Below, piece after piece: positions 17,812-26,831 of a stretch of DNA of 64,000 nucleotides; positions within the stretch are counted from its first letter, which is position 1; every line of letters starts with the position of its first letter. The DNA comes from Anaerolineae bacterium. Lineage in GTDB: Bacteria > Chloroflexota > Anaerolineae > Aggregatilineales > Phototrophicaceae. The stretch lies in the NCBI GenBank assembly GCA_022820665.1, contig JAJEFB010000023.1:1-64000 (forward strand). The letters run 5' to 3'. The notes beneath the pieces are model-generated. The model saw only the letters and a list, made by a program, of their open reading frames with translations. It was not told where the DNA came from and did no database searches. The translations under genes and the position numbers were made by a program.

Positions 17812-18650
17812 TCGCTACCGACCAGTACCGCGTGATCCAGCGCATCCGCGAGCTCGTGACATATGCCTTCTTGATTCTGCTATCGATTGTGATGGCGTTT
17901 CCACTGCTGTGGATGGTCATGACATCAGTGAAAGAGCAGCGTGAAGTATTTACATCATTCTTGCCGCGGCAACTGGATTTCTCCAACTATGAACGCGTCT
18001 GGCACGCGATGGATCTGCCGAATCACTTGGGAAACTCGCTTTATGTAGCGGGCATCAACGTTGCTATCGTATTGGTAACGGCAACTTTGGCCGGCTATGC
18101 CTTCGCCCGCTTCGAATTCCCCGGGCGAGACTGGATATTCTACGTCTTCCTGGCGGCGATGATGATTCCCGGGCAGGCGATCTTGATCCCCATGTTCCAG
18201 TACCTGAAATCGCTTGACCTGTTAAATACACATGTTGGCTTGGCACTATCGATGACGGGTGGTGCTATATCCTTTGCGACATTCTTGATGCGCGCTTTTT
18301 TCCGAACGCTGCCCTTTGAATTAGGTGACGCCGGCAAGATCGATGGCTGTTCCGAATGGGGTGTCTTTTGGTATGTCTATTTGCCGCTGGCGCGCCCTGG
18401 CATCGCGACCGTATTGATATTCCAATTTATGGGCGTATGGAACGAATTCATGTTCTCTACAACATTCCTGATTTCGCCCAAACTCAAAACGATTCAGCCG
18501 GCGCTCTATCAAGTCATCGGGCGCTATTCCGTCGACTACACGGCGCTCAGCGCCGGCTTGCTTCTGGCGATCCTGCCGATTTTGGTCGTCTTTCTGCTGC
18601 TTCAAAAACAGTTCATAAAAGGGCTGACCGCGGGCGCCTTCAAAGGCTAG
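17808..18650 (+). CDS. Sugar ABC transporter permease (MalG/UgpE-like)
   Basis: 280 residues with six hydrophobic segments. The EAA loop is GDAGKIDGCSEWGVFWYVYL. The N-terminus (YAFLILLSIVMAFPLLWMVM) is typical of MalG-type subunits. It pairs with the preceding permease, which it overlaps by 4 bases. The final residues include KQFIKGLTAGAFKG, the conserved C-terminal pattern of this subunit class. Confidence 0.88.
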   Translation: MIATDQYRVIQRIRELVTYAFLILLSIVMAFPLLWMVMTSVKEQREVFTSFLPRQLDFSNYERVWHAMDLPNHLGNSLYVAGINVAIVLVTATLAGYAFARFEFPGRDWIFYVFLAAMMIPGQAILIPMFQYLKSLDLLNTHVGLALSMTGGAISFATFLMRAFFRTLPFELGDAGKIDGCSEWGVFWYVYLPLARPGIATVLIFQFMGVWNEFMFSTTFLISPKLKTIQPALYQVIGRYSVDYTALSAGLLLAILPILVVFLLLQKQFIKGLTAGAFKG

Positions 18651-18717
18651 AGTGAATGAATCAAAGTCCGCAAAGCGCCGCTTGGGATGTACGCGATGCT
18701 GCAAGAGTGGGGGTACC

Positions 18718-18731
18718 TTGGCACTTGCCAA
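18718..18731. promoter_or_regulatory. Inverted repeat upstream of the aldo-keto reductase gene
   Basis: TTGGCA-CT-TGCCAA is a perfect 6-bp inverted repeat 31 nt before the ATG at 18763, in the 112-nt gap after the permease genes. It has the size and symmetry of a dimeric repressor site. No regulator gene is adjacent. Confidence 0.35.
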
Positions 18732-18762
18732 AGTCACCTGAAAAACTGCTGGGTTAAATGCC

Positions 18763-19728
18763 ATGCTCGAAAACGTTCAGATCAGCAATAATACACAATC
18801 CCATGCGCCGCTCGGTCTGGGTTGCTCATTTTACGGCGTGGCTCGCTACGAAGAAAGCGAAGTGGCTGACCTTCTCGATGCAATGGCGGCATCGCTAGAG
18901 GGCGGTGTCACGCATTTTGATACCGCTCACGATTATGGCGACGGCGAATCCGAGCGTTTGATTGGTCGCTTTCTCGCAGAAGATGTGAACCGGCGCGATC
19001 AAATCCTTTTGGCGTCGAAAGCCAATTTGAAGGACATGTCTACTGTGGCGATGCAGCGGGCAATTGATGTAAGCCGACAGCGACTCGGTACCGATATTAT
19101 CGACATCTACTATATTCACTGGCCCATCCCCGATGCGGATATGCGCCCCTGGGCGGAAGCGCTGGAATCTGCGCGCCGGCAAGGGCAAATCCGAGCGATA
19201 GGCGTGAGCAATTTCTCCATTGCGCAGATTGAGCAAGTTGCCGAAGTTGCACAGATCGACGCCCTGCAGCTTGGATATAACTTGCTCTGGCGCTTCTCCG
19301 AAGTGGACTTAATTCCCTACTGTCACGAGCGAGGCATCTCTGTAATCGCCTATAGCGCTCTGGCGTCCGGCATCCTGGCGGGCAAGTACCAAAGGCTGCT
19401 AAGCTTTGCTCCGCACGATCAACGTTGGGGCATTCTGCATTTTCGTGACGGCATTTGGGGCGCGCTCTATCCGCTGGTGGAGCAATTCAATGCGGTTGCC
19501 GCGCGCGCTGGTATCGCGCTCAGCCAGCTGGCGCTGCGCTGGATTCTGCATCAACCTGGCGTCATGGCTGCTCTGGTCAGCGCGAAGAACAGGCGCCAAG
19601 CTCTTGCAAATTGTGCCGCGCTGCAGGCGGAGCTTGATGTGTCAATCTTGGAGGAACTGAGCGCGATCAGCGATGAAGCTATGAGACAGATACCTGATGA
19701 GGGGAATCCATTTGGCTATCATCCCTGA
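18763..19728 (+). CDS. Aldo-keto reductase
   Basis: 321-residue NADPH-dependent oxidoreductase with an AKR TIM barrel. The catalytic tetrad is visible as Asp and Tyr in FDTAHDYGDGESE, Lys in LLASKANLK and His in IYYIHWP. GVSNFS precedes the cofactor-binding half, and SAKNRRQALAN resembles the C-terminal NADPH phosphate-binding motif. It would reduce or oxidise a sugar or sugar-derived carbonyl delivered by the preceding ABC system. The specific substrate is unknown. No clear Shine-Dalgarno precedes the ATG. Confidence 0.87.
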   Translation: MLENVQISNNTQSHAPLGLGCSFYGVARYEESEVADLLDAMAASLEGGVTHFDTAHDYGDGESERLIGRFLAEDVNRRDQILLASKANLKDMSTVAMQRAIDVSRQRLGTDIIDIYYIHWPIPDADMRPWAEALESARRQGQIRAIGVSNFSIAQIEQVAEVAQIDALQLGYNLLWRFSEVDLIPYCHERGISVIAYSALASGILAGKYQRLLSFAPHDQRWGILHFRDGIWGALYPLVEQFNAVAARAGIALSQLALRWILHQPGVMAALVSAKNRRQALANCAALQAELDVSILEELSAISDEAMRQIPDEGNPFGYHP

Positions 19729-19764
19729 CAGAGCGGCATACGCCTGACTAGAGGAGAAACTGGC

Positions 19765-20718
19765 ATGAGCAAAACAGCTAACAACGACAAGACCATCGCC
19801 CAAGTCTGCATCATTGTGGCGGATGTGGAGAAGAGTGCGGATATCTGGAGGCAGGTATTCAATTGGGGGATATCCGAAGAAGTCGAAATAACACACCCGC
19901 ACGAGCATACCAAGGCGACCTATTACGGGGAGCCGACCGACGCGCGGGCGAAGATTGTACATTGCGGCATTGGCGATATACATTTCGAGATGTTGCAGCC
20001 CCTGGAACCGCCGAGTTCTTGGCAAGACTTTCTCGATCAACGCAGCGAAGGGATTCATCACGTCGCCTTCTTCGTTCCCGATACGGCAGCGGCGCTAGAG
20101 CCCTATCTTGCCGAGGGTTATCAGGTTGTGCACCAAGGCTTGTTTACCGGACAAGGCGGGATGTATACCTATCTGGACACGGACAAGGACATGGGCATTG
20201 TCATTGAGCTGCTGGAAGCATTTGGAAATACTCGCCTGCCGCCGGCGCCACTTTTCGACCGCTCGACCGGCATCGGTACCGACGTTATCTGTCAGGTGGG
20301 CGTCATCGTGAATGATGTCCTCGCGACCTCCGCGCGCATCTCTGCTGTCCTAGGGCAAGCGCAGCCGCCGATAATCCAAACACCGGGCTATGACTTAGCG
20401 AAAACGATGTACAGAGGCGCGCCTTCGGAAGCAACCGCCAAACTCGCCTTCTTTGATTTTGGCCAAGTGCAAATCGAACTGATCGAGCCGGATGAAGAGC
20501 CGAGCGTATGGCGTGATTACCTGAATGCGAAAGGCGAAGGTCCGCAGCACATCGCCTTTCAAATTGACAATACGCGCACGGTTACCGATTATCTGGCTGG
20601 GCACGGTATTGATGTGATCCAGCAGGGGCTATATGCCGATGGCAGTGGCATGTACACCTATCTCGACAGCGATAACTTGCTAGGTACCACAATTGAATTG
20701 CTTGAAAATTTCAGTTGA
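19765..20718 (+). CDS. Two-domain VOC (glyoxalase/bleomycin-resistance) family protein
   Basis: 317 residues made of two tandem VOC modules (residues ~10-150 and ~170-315) that resemble each other, including GGMYTYLDTD in the first and SGMYTYLDSD in the second. The modules look like methylmalonyl-CoA epimerase-type domains. The usual first metal ligand His is Gln in both (AQVCIIV, CQVGVIV), while later His (GIHHVAF, GPQHIAF) and Glu (VIELLE, TIELLE) positions remain. AGGAGAAA precedes the ATG. It lies in the sugar operon after the reductase. Function is unassigned: an isomerase, epimerase or lyase acting on a sugar acid is possible. Confidence 0.8.
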   Translation: MSKTANNDKTIAQVCIIVADVEKSADIWRQVFNWGISEEVEITHPHEHTKATYYGEPTDARAKIVHCGIGDIHFEMLQPLEPPSSWQDFLDQRSEGIHHVAFFVPDTAAALEPYLAEGYQVVHQGLFTGQGGMYTYLDTDKDMGIVIELLEAFGNTRLPPAPLFDRSTGIGTDVICQVGVIVNDVLATSARISAVLGQAQPPIIQTPGYDLAKTMYRGAPSEATAKLAFFDFGQVQIELIEPDEEPSVWRDYLNAKGEGPQHIAFQIDNTRTVTDYLAGHGIDVIQQGLYADGSGMYTYLDSDNLLGTTIELLENFS

Positions 20719-21133
20719 ACCATGTTCTTGCCAATATAGGCCAGAATAACCACTAGTTGCTGACTCTCGCGTAGCTGTCGATCGTGAATTGCCGGCACTG
20801 CAAGTGCGGCTTCTATGGCGCTGACCCAGTAGACCACAGAAAGACGGAATAGCGCCAATCTAATGCCCCGCCTGCTGCTTTGCTCGGCCAGCACCGGATC
20901 ACATATTGAGGACTGATCTTGGATAGCTACGAGAGCAACGCCCCGATGGACAGTATGCCGAGCGTTTCTGACGCCTTCATGCAGAAATGGCGTTCCAGGA
21001 ACTGCGTTAAGCGATTTTGAGCAGTCGCAGGGCATCTCAGTACCCTTATTTTCTGCGGGCTTTGTCATTTGCGTCGGTATGCCGCTGCTAGATAATCTTA
21101 TAGAGTCCAGAAACCGTACATACGCGACACATG
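20719..21133. other. Intergenic region between convergent operons
   Basis: Between the VOC gene and the locus C terminator. A 170-codon minus-strand open frame (20658-21170) covers it, but that frame runs into the VOC gene, has no ribosome site and shows no recognisable domain. It is not called. No repeats or RNA genes were recognised. Confidence 0.4.
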
Positions 21134-21163
21134 AAAAAAGACCGATGAGATGCCCCACCGGCC
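21134..21163 (-). terminator. Intrinsic terminator of the locus C operon
   Basis: Read on the minus strand, GGCCG (21163-21159) pairs with CGGTC (21144-21140) and is followed directly by TTTTTT (21139-21134). It begins 35 nt after the binding-protein stop codon. The stem is short with a 14-nt loop, so strength is uncertain. Confidence 0.5.
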
Positions 21164-21198
21164 TTTCCATCCACTCACTGCGAAGCTACTAGGACTTA

Positions 21199-22491
21199 TC
21201 ACTCGATATGCCCGCCGTCGCGAAGGATCTGCAGGATTTCAGCCTCGATCGTCGCGGCGGTTTCTTCAACTGTCAATTCTCCAGTGACCATTGCCGACAG
21301 GAGGCGCGGCAGTACTTCACCTCTTACATCGCCGTATTCGGGAATATTCGGGGTGCTGATGATGTTCAATCCCTGAATGCCAGCGGCGATGTCGCCTAAC
21401 CAGGGGAAGCGAGCCAGCGCGCGTTCGTCCTGCAAGACTGAAATCCGCGATGGCGAATTGCCCAGTTTCGTTGCGGTGACGCCGTGGACACCGCTTTCCG
21501 TATTGGTCAAGCAGACCAGCATTTCAAAGGTCTTCTCCGGATTCTCGGTCGTGCTGGAGATGGCCGGACCCCACTGGCTAAGGAAGCCTTCCGGCTCTTC
21601 GACCCCGTCGCCTGGCAAGGGAATCAATTGGAAGCCGATATTGCCCGCCACTTGCGAGGTATCCGGATCGTTGCCGTAGAGCAGGACGCTATTCCAGGTG
21701 ACGAGGCTGTAGTCACGCCCGGCGGTGAAGTTGGCGTTGCCTTCGACCCAGCCGGCGGTGTACGAAGCCGGATCCGCATATTCGTAGAGCATCATCATAT
21801 CGTTCAGCGCGGCAATGCCACTCGGCGTGTTAACGCTTATCTCAAGCGACTCGTTATCGACGACTTGGAGCCCGTACATGAAGGACAGGGCTTCATGCAA
21901 GATCGTGATCCAGGGGGCGCGCAAGCCGTAGGCGATATTGCCGTACAAGCCTTCGTCCGGCCGATTAAAGTGGGCAACCTGATCGAAGTACTGCTGCATG
22001 CTCTGCGGCGCGGCCAGTTCATAGCCATACGCTTCCATGAAAGCCGCTTGTTCATCCGGGTCATTCATCAGGTCGGTCCGATAGAGGATGCCCTGATATT
22101 CATTCAGCCAGGGAACGAGCCAGTGCTTGCCTTCGTATTCGGTCAAGTTGAAGAAGGCGATATCGTCGGGATCGAGCGCGTCTATATCAAAGTCTTCCAG
22201 CGGCAGCAAGTAATCAGCGGCGACGAACTGCGCGATCTTGCTGATGGGAATATAGGCAATGTCATAGAGCCCGCTGCGAACGGCTGCTTCTGTCGGAAGG
22301 ATAGAATTGATCCACTCGCCGGGCGGCAGTTGATGCGCCTCGTAGTTGACACCCACTTCCATCGCGCAGCGCTCGGCATTGGCGATCAGGGCATCGGCGT
22401 GCACGCCAGTTTCGGAGCCGATCGAGATGGTGACATCTTGCGCTTGCGCCGTGGGAAGCCCGAGCAACAAAGCAAGCATCAGAAGGATCAT
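21199..22491 (-). CDS. Sugar ABC transporter substrate-binding protein, family 1
   Basis: 430 residues. The signal peptide MILLMLALLLGLPTAQA is followed by a family 1 extracellular solute-binding protein. The Shine-Dalgarno AAGGAG lies unusually far upstream (about 20 nt), and the intervening codons (GAA AAG AAA ACG AAA CGG ATT) would make a basic n-region, so translation may begin at a non-standard codon such as ATT. It is the last gene of the operon, after both permeases, the reverse of the order in loci A and B. One partner permease gene is broken. Confidence 0.85.
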   Translation of the reverse strand: MILLMLALLLGLPTAQAQDVTISIGSETGVHADALIANAERCAMEVGVNYEAHQLPPGEWINSILPTEAAVRSGLYDIAYIPISKIAQFVAADYLLPLEDFDIDALDPDDIAFFNLTEYEGKHWLVPWLNEYQGILYRTDLMNDPDEQAAFMEAYGYELAAPQSMQQYFDQVAHFNRPDEGLYGNIAYGLRAPWITILHEALSFMYGLQVVDNESLEISVNTPSGIAALNDMMMLYEYADPASYTAGWVEGNANFTAGRDYSLVTWNSVLLYGNDPDTSQVAGNIGFQLIPLPGDGVEEPEGFLSQWGPAISSTTENPEKTFEMLVCLTNTESGVHGVTATKLGNSPSRISVLQDERALARFPWLGDIAAGIQGLNIISTPNIPEYGDVRGEVLPRLLSAMVTGELTVEETAATIEAEILQILRDGGHIE

Positions 22492-22590
22492 AATCCGTTT
22501 CGTTTTCTTTTCTCCTTATCAGTCTGTAATTCAGGCTTACGAAATTGATTCAACAGGGCTTATGGATACCCTCCTTTCCGTTGCTTGGTT

Positions 22591-23418
22591 CTACTTGCCG
22601 GAGCCGGACACCAGCCCCATGACCAAGTGCTTCTGAACCAGCAGGCCGGCAATGACAATCGGCGTCGCCGACAGAACGCCGGCCGCCGATAGCTCACCCC
22701 AAGCGATATTCTGATTGGTGACAAAGGTATACATCGTCACCGGCAAGGTCCGCGCATGACGCGCGGTCAGCGTGACCGCCAACGCAAACTCGTTCCATGA
22801 TGACAGCAACATGAAGATGGTGACTGACGCCAGGCCCGGTCGGATCAAGGGCAATACGATATGCCAGATGACGCCCAGGCGGGAGGCGCCATCAATCATC
22901 GCCGCGTCTTCAATCTCATCCGGGATCGTCGAGATGAAACCGACTAGCATCCAAATCGCCAACGGCAAGGAGAAAAATGTATACAAGACCACCAACGAAC
23001 CTTGCTTGTCGTAGAGATTGAGGCCGCGGGCGATGGCGAAAAGCGGAATGATATAAGCAACCGGGGGCAGGAGCCGCGCCGTAAATATCACCAGCATCAT
23101 CTTTGAGCCGCCAACGCGAAAGCGCGCCATGCTATATGCCGCCGGTATGCCCAGCACGGCCACTGCCAACAGCGTGGTTCCGGCGATCATCAGCGAGTTC
23201 TTAACCGAATTGATGACCTTGGCGTCACTGAAAAGGTTGATGTAATTGTCCAGAGTTGCCGGCGCTGGAAACCAGATCGGCGGAATCGCGAATTGCTGAC
23301 CATCGGTTTTGAATGAACTGACAATCAGCCAGTAGATGGGAAACAGAAAGACGACCAGCAAGCACAGCCACATGGCGTATGTCAAAAGGCGGTTGGCTCG
23401 TCTCGTTTTGAGGTCCAT
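22591..23418 (-). CDS. Sugar ABC transporter permease (MalG-like)
   Basis: 275 residues with six hydrophobic segments. The EAA loop is DAAMIDGASRLGVIWHIVL, and the C-terminus (QKHLVMGLVSGSGK) fits MalG-type subunits. It is intact, and its ATG lies immediately after the stop codon of the disrupted permease gene upstream. With that partner broken, the importer may be non-functional in this genome. Confidence 0.87.
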   Translation of the reverse strand: MDLKTRRANRLLTYAMWLCLLVVFLFPIYWLIVSSFKTDGQQFAIPPIWFPAPATLDNYINLFSDAKVINSVKNSLMIAGTTLLAVAVLGIPAAYSMARFRVGGSKMMLVIFTARLLPPVAYIIPLFAIARGLNLYDKQGSLVVLYTFFSLPLAIWMLVGFISTIPDEIEDAAMIDGASRLGVIWHIVLPLIRPGLASVTIFMLLSSWNEFALAVTLTARHARTLPVTMYTFVTNQNIAWGELSAAGVLSATPIVIAGLLVQKHLVMGLVSGSGK

Positions 23419-23419
23419 T

Positions 23420-24330
23420 TCAATCCGCCTGGCTGAACATCAAGCGCGCGTAAATGAGACTGACGATGAAAGCGACGATCAGTTGCACGACCGCTATGCT
23501 TGAGCCATAACCGATTTTCAGTGTGCGGATACCCACCCAATATTGGTACATCGCCAGCACTTCAGTTGAGTCACCGGGACCGCCGCCCGTCATGATGAAG
23601 ATCATTTCGAAAGCTTTGAAGATGAAGAGGGTCGTCAAGAATGCGGATATCAGAATTGCGTAACTCACCAAAGGCAAGGTGATATAGCGCAGAAGCTGCA
23701 ATCGGTCCGCGCCATCCACGCGAGCGGCCAGGTAGAGCTCTTCCGGTATCGTCTTTAACCCGCCCGTGACCACCAGCATCGTGCCCGGCACACCATTCCA
23801 GACGTGCACAAGAATCAAAGCGCCAAGAGCTGTTTTTGGGCTCCCCAGGATTGAAGTCTGGGTGATCACATCAAAACCAAGGAAATCGAGCATTTGCGCG
23901 ATGACCCCGATGTTTGGCGCCATCATGAAGGGAAATTGAATCCACTGATGAAGGGCGCGGTGAGCCTGGGGATCAGCAGAAGCGTGCGCACCAGCCCTTC
24001 GCCACGAATGTTGCGATTCAGTAACAGAGCCGGGCTCACGCCCAGAACCGTCTGAATCGAGGTCGTCGCAATAGTGAAGGTTGCGGTGATGCCCAGCGAG
24101 GAATAGAAACGCTCATCCGCCAGCAGCTTGCCGCAATTGTCGAGCCCGATGAATGTCTGCCCCAGATCGAGACACGTGAGGCTCCAGGCGGTCATCGAAT
24201 TGTAGAGCAGGTAGCCGGTCGGATACAGTATCCCGGCGATGATGAAGAGGAACGCGGGCTATGCCAACGCGTATTTCACCCGCTTGGGACTGATAAACCA
24301 ATTTCTCGGGCTGACAATTAAGGTGGTCAT
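23420..24330 (-). pseudogene. Sugar ABC transporter permease (MalF-like), broken by a stop codon and a frameshift
   Basis: Reading from ATG 24330, the frame gives MTTLIVSPRNWFISPKRVKY then ALA, and stops at TAG (24261-24259, codon 24). It continues in the same frame as a normal first helix (PAFLFIIAGILYPTGYLLYNS) to about 23930. There it runs out of frame at FISGF, and the rest (MMAPNIGVIAQ onward, including the EAA loop AARVDGADRLQLLRYITL) is in another frame. A TTG-to-TAG change and loss of one T in the run read as GGATTCAATTT would explain both. Two independent lesions argue for a pseudogene rather than one sequencing error. TAG is an ordinary stop elsewhere in the window. Confidence 0.85.
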
Positions 24331-24365
24331 TCTAGCCAAATGACATAAGCCGACGATCGGCCGCG

Positions 24366-25217
24366 TTAGATGTCCAGCGAGAATCCGAGTTCTTCTGTCA
24401 AGAACTGCCTGCCTGTTTCCGCGCTCGCCTTGGGATCATCGTGCTGGTCCAGCTCGCCCAAGATCCAGCCATCGTAGTTGATCTCTTCCAAAACGCCGAT
24501 AAACCCTTTCAGGTCTACAGTTCCCATGCCTAGCGGCGCATAGCCGGCGGGCATAGCCAAATCCGCGCCCATCTCACGCAGTTCGGGCCAATTCGTCGCG
24601 ACATCTTTGAGATGCACGTGCGCGATGCGGTCCGCGTACTTCCTGGCAGTCGCAACTGGATCACCATCGCCTTTGGCGATCTGTCCGCTGTCGGGCGCGA
24701 AGAACACATAACGCGGGTCGGTCAAATCCATAATCAAATCGATTTCTTCCGGGCTCTGCACATAGGTGCCCCAATGCGGATGCAAAGCCATCGTCGCGCC
24801 CATATCGAGCGTGCGACGGCCAATTTCATTCAAGGTAGAAGCCACAACCTTAAAGTCCTCAAGCGTCCAGCGTGGCGCGTCATCGGGCACGCCGATTGGC
24901 ACGGTCATGAGGATCTCGCCGCCATGATCAAGCAGAAATCTCGTGGCCTCTTCATGCTCGGCGATGATGTCCTCGGTCTGGTTCGGATCCTGATACACGG
25001 AGCGGATCATATCCAGGCAAGCCACGTGCAAATTGAGCTCCTCCAGCAGCGAACGGAATTTCCCCGCTGGATCGTCATATTCCATCGCCGTGTTGGAAAA
25101 GGCCTCGAAGGCGCGGAAACCGAGCGCCGAAATGTCCCTCATCCCTTGCTCCATCCAGTCCGTGCCCCCGGCGACGGCCCAGGTAACAGTCGTGTAGCCG
25201 ACTTTTGGCTGATACAT
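24366..25217 (-). CDS. TIM-barrel sugar phosphate isomerase/epimerase family protein (IolE-like)
   Basis: 283 residues of the xylose-isomerase-like TIM-barrel family that includes inosose dehydratase, keto-sugar epimerases and hydroxypyruvate isomerase. Probable metal ligands are visible in LHPHWGTYV, FFAPDSGQI, HVHLKDV and the C-terminal GELDQHDD. It sits between the SDR and permease genes in one minus-strand operon, suggesting a step in sugar or cyclitol catabolism. The reaction cannot be fixed from sequence. Confidence 0.83.
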   Translation of the reverse strand: MYQPKVGYTTVTWAVAGGTDWMEQGMRDISALGFRAFEAFSNTAMEYDDPAGKFRSLLEELNLHVACLDMIRSVYQDPNQTEDIIAEHEEATRFLLDHGGEILMTVPIGVPDDAPRWTLEDFKVVASTLNEIGRRTLDMGATMALHPHWGTYVQSPEEIDLIMDLTDPRYVFFAPDSGQIAKGDGDPVATARKYADRIAHVHLKDVATNWPELREMGADLAMPAGYAPLGMGTVDLKGFIGVLEEINYDGWILGELDQHDDPKASAETGRQFLTEELGFSLDI

Positions 25218-25242
25218 AATCTTCTCCCTTCAAGCTAAAAGT

Positions 25243-26028
25243 CTAATTTACAGGCGCGCGGGCTAAATGCACAAGCATGCCGCCGTCGACCACGATGGGA
25301 CCACCGACCATGAATGAGGCTTCCGGCGTACAAAGGAATAGCGCGACCTTGGCGACTTCCGCGGGATCGCCCAAACGACCCAGCAGCGAGGCATCAAGCA
25401 ACCAGTCCATGACGCCTTGCGCGTCGCCGGAATCGGCCATCGATTGTGCCAACAGGGGTGTGTCTATTGGACCGATCACCAGGCAATTGGCGCGAATATT
25501 GTCTTTTGCATAATCCATCGCCAGGCTGCGCGTCAGCTGCAGGATGGCGCCTTTTGACGCCACATAAGCCGCGCGCTCATCCGCCACGCGATAGGACAAG
25601 GTCGACGCCGAATTGATGATGACGCCACCGCCTACCTTCCGCATCTCGGGTATGGCATATTTGCTACAGAGCCAGCTGCCCTTGACGTTGGTGCCCATGG
25701 TTGCGTCCCACTCTGCTTCGCTGAGCTGGGTAGCGCTGCCCCGGATTTCGATGGCGGCGTTGTTATAGAGGATGTCCACCGCGCCAAAGGCGGCCACCGC
25801 TTGATTCACCATGGATTCAACTTGCGCCTCGCGCCGGACATCAGTCGATATAAACAGAGCATCCCCGCCGGCGGCTTGGATCAGTTCGACGCTTTTTGTA
25901 CCGGCGTCTTCGTTCAGATCGGCAACAACGACCTTGGCGCCTTCTTCGGCAAAGAGCAATGCGCTCGCGCGTCCGATGCCGCTGCCAGCGCCAGTGATAA
26001 TGGCAACTTTTCCGTCCAGTTTTCCCAT
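25243..26028 (-). CDS. Short-chain dehydrogenase/reductase (SDR), classical type
   Basis: 261 residues. The N-terminal NAD(P) loop is TGAGSGIG. The acidic residue at the end of the second strand (VVVADLNED) favours NAD+. The structural motif is NNAA and the active site is Tyr/Lys in YVASKGA. The C-terminus FMVGGPIVVDGGM is typical of glucose-1-dehydrogenase/FabG-like SDRs. It probably oxidises a sugar, sugar lactone precursor or cyclitol in the locus C pathway. Confidence 0.87.
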   Translation of the reverse strand: MGKLDGKVAIITGAGSGIGRASALLFAEEGAKVVVADLNEDAGTKSVELIQAAGGDALFISTDVRREAQVESMVNQAVAAFGAVDILYNNAAIEIRGSATQLSEAEWDATMGTNVKGSWLCSKYAIPEMRKVGGGVIINSASTLSYRVADERAAYVASKGAILQLTRSLAMDYAKDNIRANCLVIGPIDTPLLAQSMADSGDAQGVMDWLLDASLLGRLGDPAEVAKVALFLCTPEASFMVGGPIVVDGGMLVHLARAPVN

Positions 26029-26108
26029 AATCTGCCTCCAGCTCGTTTGATGACGCGTTTACGCTAGGCGCGTCGTCTCACGGTTCGTTATCGTTGTTGC
26101 GCCCCTTA

Positions 26109-26831
26109 CTAATCCTCGATGATCGCAATTGCGTGCACGGGCGCCGCCGTCGTGCCGACCCACTTGATTGGCAGCACCGACAAGGTAAAGCCGTGCGCCT
26201 TTGGTATTGCCTCCAGATTGCACAGATTTTCCAGGTGATAGTACTCCCGGTCGATCATCACACGATGGGATTCCCAAAATTCTTTGCGCTCGAACATCGC
26301 CCAAACCGGCGGATCCCAGGTTATGGCGTCGATGCCTGTGACTTTGACACCTTGATCGAGAAGCCAGTGGGTCGCTTCTTTGGACATGCCACAATGCTCG
26401 GTCAAATAGCGCTCTTCGTGGTTGTAGCTGCCGGCGCCCGTCATGATCAGCACAATGTCCAGCGCTTTGATCTCGTAATTGATCTTGTTCAGAGCTTCAT
26501 GCATATCGGCGACCGAGATGGCAGCGCCGTTTTCCATGTGACGGAAATCAAGCACCACGCCATCGCCATAACAGTATTCGACGGGAATGCCCTCGGGTCC
26601 CGCTCCGCCTTTGCGAAAATGCTTCAATGCGTCGATATGCGTGCCAACGTGATCGCCCAAAACCGTCATCGAACTGGCCGCCAACGCGGTAACACCATGC
26701 TCGGCGGCGCCGATGCCTTCGGCGAATTGCTCCCAATCTTCGTACATGAGAAGCGCCGGACGCACCACGCGCGGAAATACAACCATGTCGCCGTGAACGG
26801 GCATACTCAAGTCTATGATTTGTCGTGTCAT
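26109..26831 (-). CDS. Cyclase-family metal-dependent hydrolase (kynurenine formamidase-like)
   Basis: 240 residues with the family signature HVGTHIDALKHF (HxGTHxDxxxH), which binds the active-site metals. Family members hydrolyse formyl-amides or cyclic compounds. In a sugar-catabolic operon a lactone- or cyclic-acid-opening role is plausible after the SDR, but this is inference. The ATG overlaps the regulator remnant's stop codon (ATGA, 26828-26831), the usual sign of a coupled operon. Confidence 0.83.
   Translation of the reverse strand: MTRQIIDLSMPVHGDMVVFPRVVRPALLMYEDWEQFAEGIGAAEHGVTALAASSMTVLGDHVGTHIDALKHFRKGGAGPEGIPVEYCYGDGVVLDFRHMENGAAISVADMHEALNKINYEIKALDIVLIMTGAGSYNHEERYLTEHCGMSKEATHWLLDQGVKVTGIDAITWDPPVWAMFERKEFWESHRVMIDREYYHLENLCNLEAIPKAHGFTLSVLPIKWVGTTAAPVHAIAIIED

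Noticed and set aside
20658-21170. 170-codon minus-strand open frame between convergent operons
   Set aside because: It overlaps the VOC gene end, covers the terminator region, lacks a ribosome site and has no recognisable domain.
23920-23935. Programmed ribosomal frameshift in the permease gene
   Set aside because: No slippery heptamer or downstream structure is evident, and the upstream in-frame TAG would still block expression.
24259-24261. TAG read-through or stop-codon reassignment in the permease gene
   Set aside because: Several intact genes here end in TAG (purH, the CoA-transferase beta subunit), and the same gene has a second lesion.
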